DNA from: Podarcis raffonei
Lineage: Eukaryota; Chordata; Lepidosauria; Squamata; Lacertidae
Assembly (NCBI RefSeq): GCF_027172205.1
Contig: NC_070607.1
Location: 69,440,831 to 69,504,830, forward strand
Direction: 5' to 3'
Length of the DNA: 64,000 bases
Positions 62,500 through 64,000 of this stretch are shown here, piece after piece. The notes under the pieces were generated by a model. That model saw only the letters and a list, made by a program, of their open reading frames with translations, was not told the origin of the DNA and searched no databases. The position numbers and the translations under genes are program-made. Numbering within the stretch: position 1 is the first letter of the stretch; each line of letters starts with the position of its first letter.

Positions 62500-63400
62500 G
62501 CTTGAGCGAAGTCTTGAGTTTTAGAGCATGTGCAGAGTTCTTTACTGAGGAGTGATTCTGAGAGCATCTTTGGACCCCTGATTAGATGCTTTCAGGAAAA
62601 AAATACTGTGTGTAGCACAGTGGGTGAAACACATGAGCAAGAGGGCAGGTGGAAGATGGTTTAAGAAGTTCACCTCAAAGGGTCCCGCAGCGGTGTAGCT
62701 GGCCTTTGAACTATTTGAAAAATATATATATTTGGGTTTGTAGAATAATAATGCGTGTGCGCACACACACTTGTTCAGTTTGATGGAAGTCTAGCTTAGG
62801 AAAGCCCAGGAGGCAGATTTATTTACACAGTGGTAACACAGCAGGACATAGGAAGAAATGCGCGAAGCATGGAGACTTGGATATGAAAAGAGTTTAGAAG
62901 CCAGTTCTGATGTGGCTGGTTGCTTCTTTCCCCTTACTTTACAAGCTACTACTTTCAGAAGCGAAAGGAAATCTGTCATAAAGGCTGCTTCTGCAGAAAC
63001 AAAAGGCAAACCGTATTAAATTACTCATGTCTTCTCTCCCTCCCCCATCTGTTCTGTGGTTCACCTGCAGGGTCTGCCTCTTGTCCGTTCTCCCGAATGC
63101 AGCAATTGTAGGGCTATTTCCTTATTTTTTTTTGCAATGATGGGCCAGATCCGAGATATTTCCAACCTGCTGGTCCTTTGGTTTTCTATAGGAAGAAAAT
63201 CTAGCGGAGTTTGCAGAGACGGGGACATGGGTGTAGTCAAGATTTATTTTTTGGGGGGAGGCATTATGTGGGGGGCGGCCCAAAACCGAGTTATCTGTGA
63301 CACAACTGGTCAGTTTGTTAATTATTTCTATTTATTTACTTGATGGGGGGGGGGCATGGACGGGGAGCAGCATTTTCCAGCCTAGTAGTTAATTAGTTAA
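62500..63400. other. Gene-free stretch left of the CpG island
   Basis: No exon recognised. Contains a poly-G run (about 63344-63353) and TTATTT low complexity. Confidence 0.4.
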
Positions 63401-63409
63401 AAATACAGA

Positions 63410-64000
63410 TGTGTCGGGGGCGCTCAGGCATATCCGGAAACTACAAATCCTGCAGTCTGGAAGGAAGGCGTGCCTCTTAATCCCAGATACGCTACGAAGC
63501 GCCACTGTAGTGAAGCTAATGTACTCTGCGTGTGCTCAGAAGCACTCATTACCCTGCATGTTCCAGGGCTTAACCCCGGGGTAAAACAAAGCTAAGGGCT
63601 GAGAGCTCTGCTTGTCCCGCTTCTGCCCAGTCTGCAGGATCCCGGGAGAAAGACGAAACAGGCAGGCACGCCATATTTCTCTCTCTCTCTGTTTTCCACC
63701 CACAGAGGGGAGAAAACTGCCTCGGCGCTCAGCCGTCCGGAGAAGGAGGTCGCTGTTGCCTCGAGGATCCGAGCGCCCCCCTCGGGCGCCTCTCTCCGCC
63801 TTTTGTTCCCAGACCGCGCGCGCGTCACCGGCTTAGCGGCTGGGCGGAGAAAACAGAAGAGGGGAGGCAGGCGGAGGAGCTTGTTGCTGCTGCTTTCGGC
63901 GAAGGAAGCACCGTCGCGGCGTGGCGGCAGCAGCGGTTTAGCGGCCAAGCTGACCCTGTTTCGCTCCGGAGAGACCTGTCCTGGGAGCGCGCAGCTCAGG
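63410..64000. promoter_or_regulatory. CpG island, probable promoter/first exon (MTCL2/SOGA1 by synteny)
   Basis: GC content and CpG density rise sharply here (GACCGCGCGCGCGTCACCGG, GCACCGTCGCGGCGTGGCGG), unlike the rest of the window apart from transposons. It has a GC box GGGCGG at 63842-63847 and an ETS-like CCGGAAA at 63434-63440. No TATA box and no recognisable protein start. In human the gene next to TLDC2, transcribed away from it, is SOGA1/MTCL2, which fits a rightward gene starting here. Gene identity is inference from order only. Confidence 0.6.

Noticed and set aside
63592-63948. 118-codon minus-strand open frame in the CpG island
   Set aside because: GC-rich islands carry long chance frames. 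The translation is Arg/Ala/Ser-rich with no domain, and gene order predicts transcription on the other strand.

Overview
The window looks like nuclear DNA from a squamate reptile, most likely a lizard. Its unique coding DNA belongs to two vertebrate genes. Its repeats are a squamate set: Sauria-type tRNA SINEs, 3' ends of BovB LINEs, L1, L2/CR1-type LINEs and many hAT- and TA-flanked MITEs. Genus-level placement (a lacertid, for example) is only a guess.

Left end (1-938): the last two coding exons of SAMHD1 on the + strand, followed by its 3' UTR and about 4.5 kb of sparse sequence. From 5443 to 12441 on the - strand lies what appears to be the complete coding sequence of TLDC2, a small TLDc-domain protein. 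It has six coding exons, all with GT-AG junctions, and predicts 210 residues. The two genes converge tail to tail, as they do in human. TLDC2 introns hold a Sauria SINE, two hAT-like MITEs, a foldback MITE and a TA-flanked MITE.

Middle (about 12.4-63.4 kb): a long gene-poor interval in which I found no host exon. Much of it is layered transposon fossils. The best-supported insertions have readable target-site duplications: an L1 at 34.9-36.4 kb inside an older antisense L1; an L1 at 52.1-53.3 kb whose ORF1 is joined directly to the far 3' end of ORF2; Sauria SINEs at 49.5 and 54.1 kb; BovB tails at 19.1, 25.3 and 39.0 kb; hAT elements at 26.9, 37.1 and 54.5 kb. An AT-rich repeat of about 400 bp that I cannot name occurs five times.

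Right end (about 63.4-64.0 kb): a CpG-dense, GC-rich block with GC-box and ETS-like motifs, which looks like a promoter or first exon. By human gene order (SOGA1/MTCL2 - TLDC2 - SAMHD1) it is probably the start of MTCL2 (SOGA1) running rightwards, but no coding exon confirms that here. I saw no CRISPR array, no functional tRNA or rRNA gene, and no recognisable LTR or other viral element.
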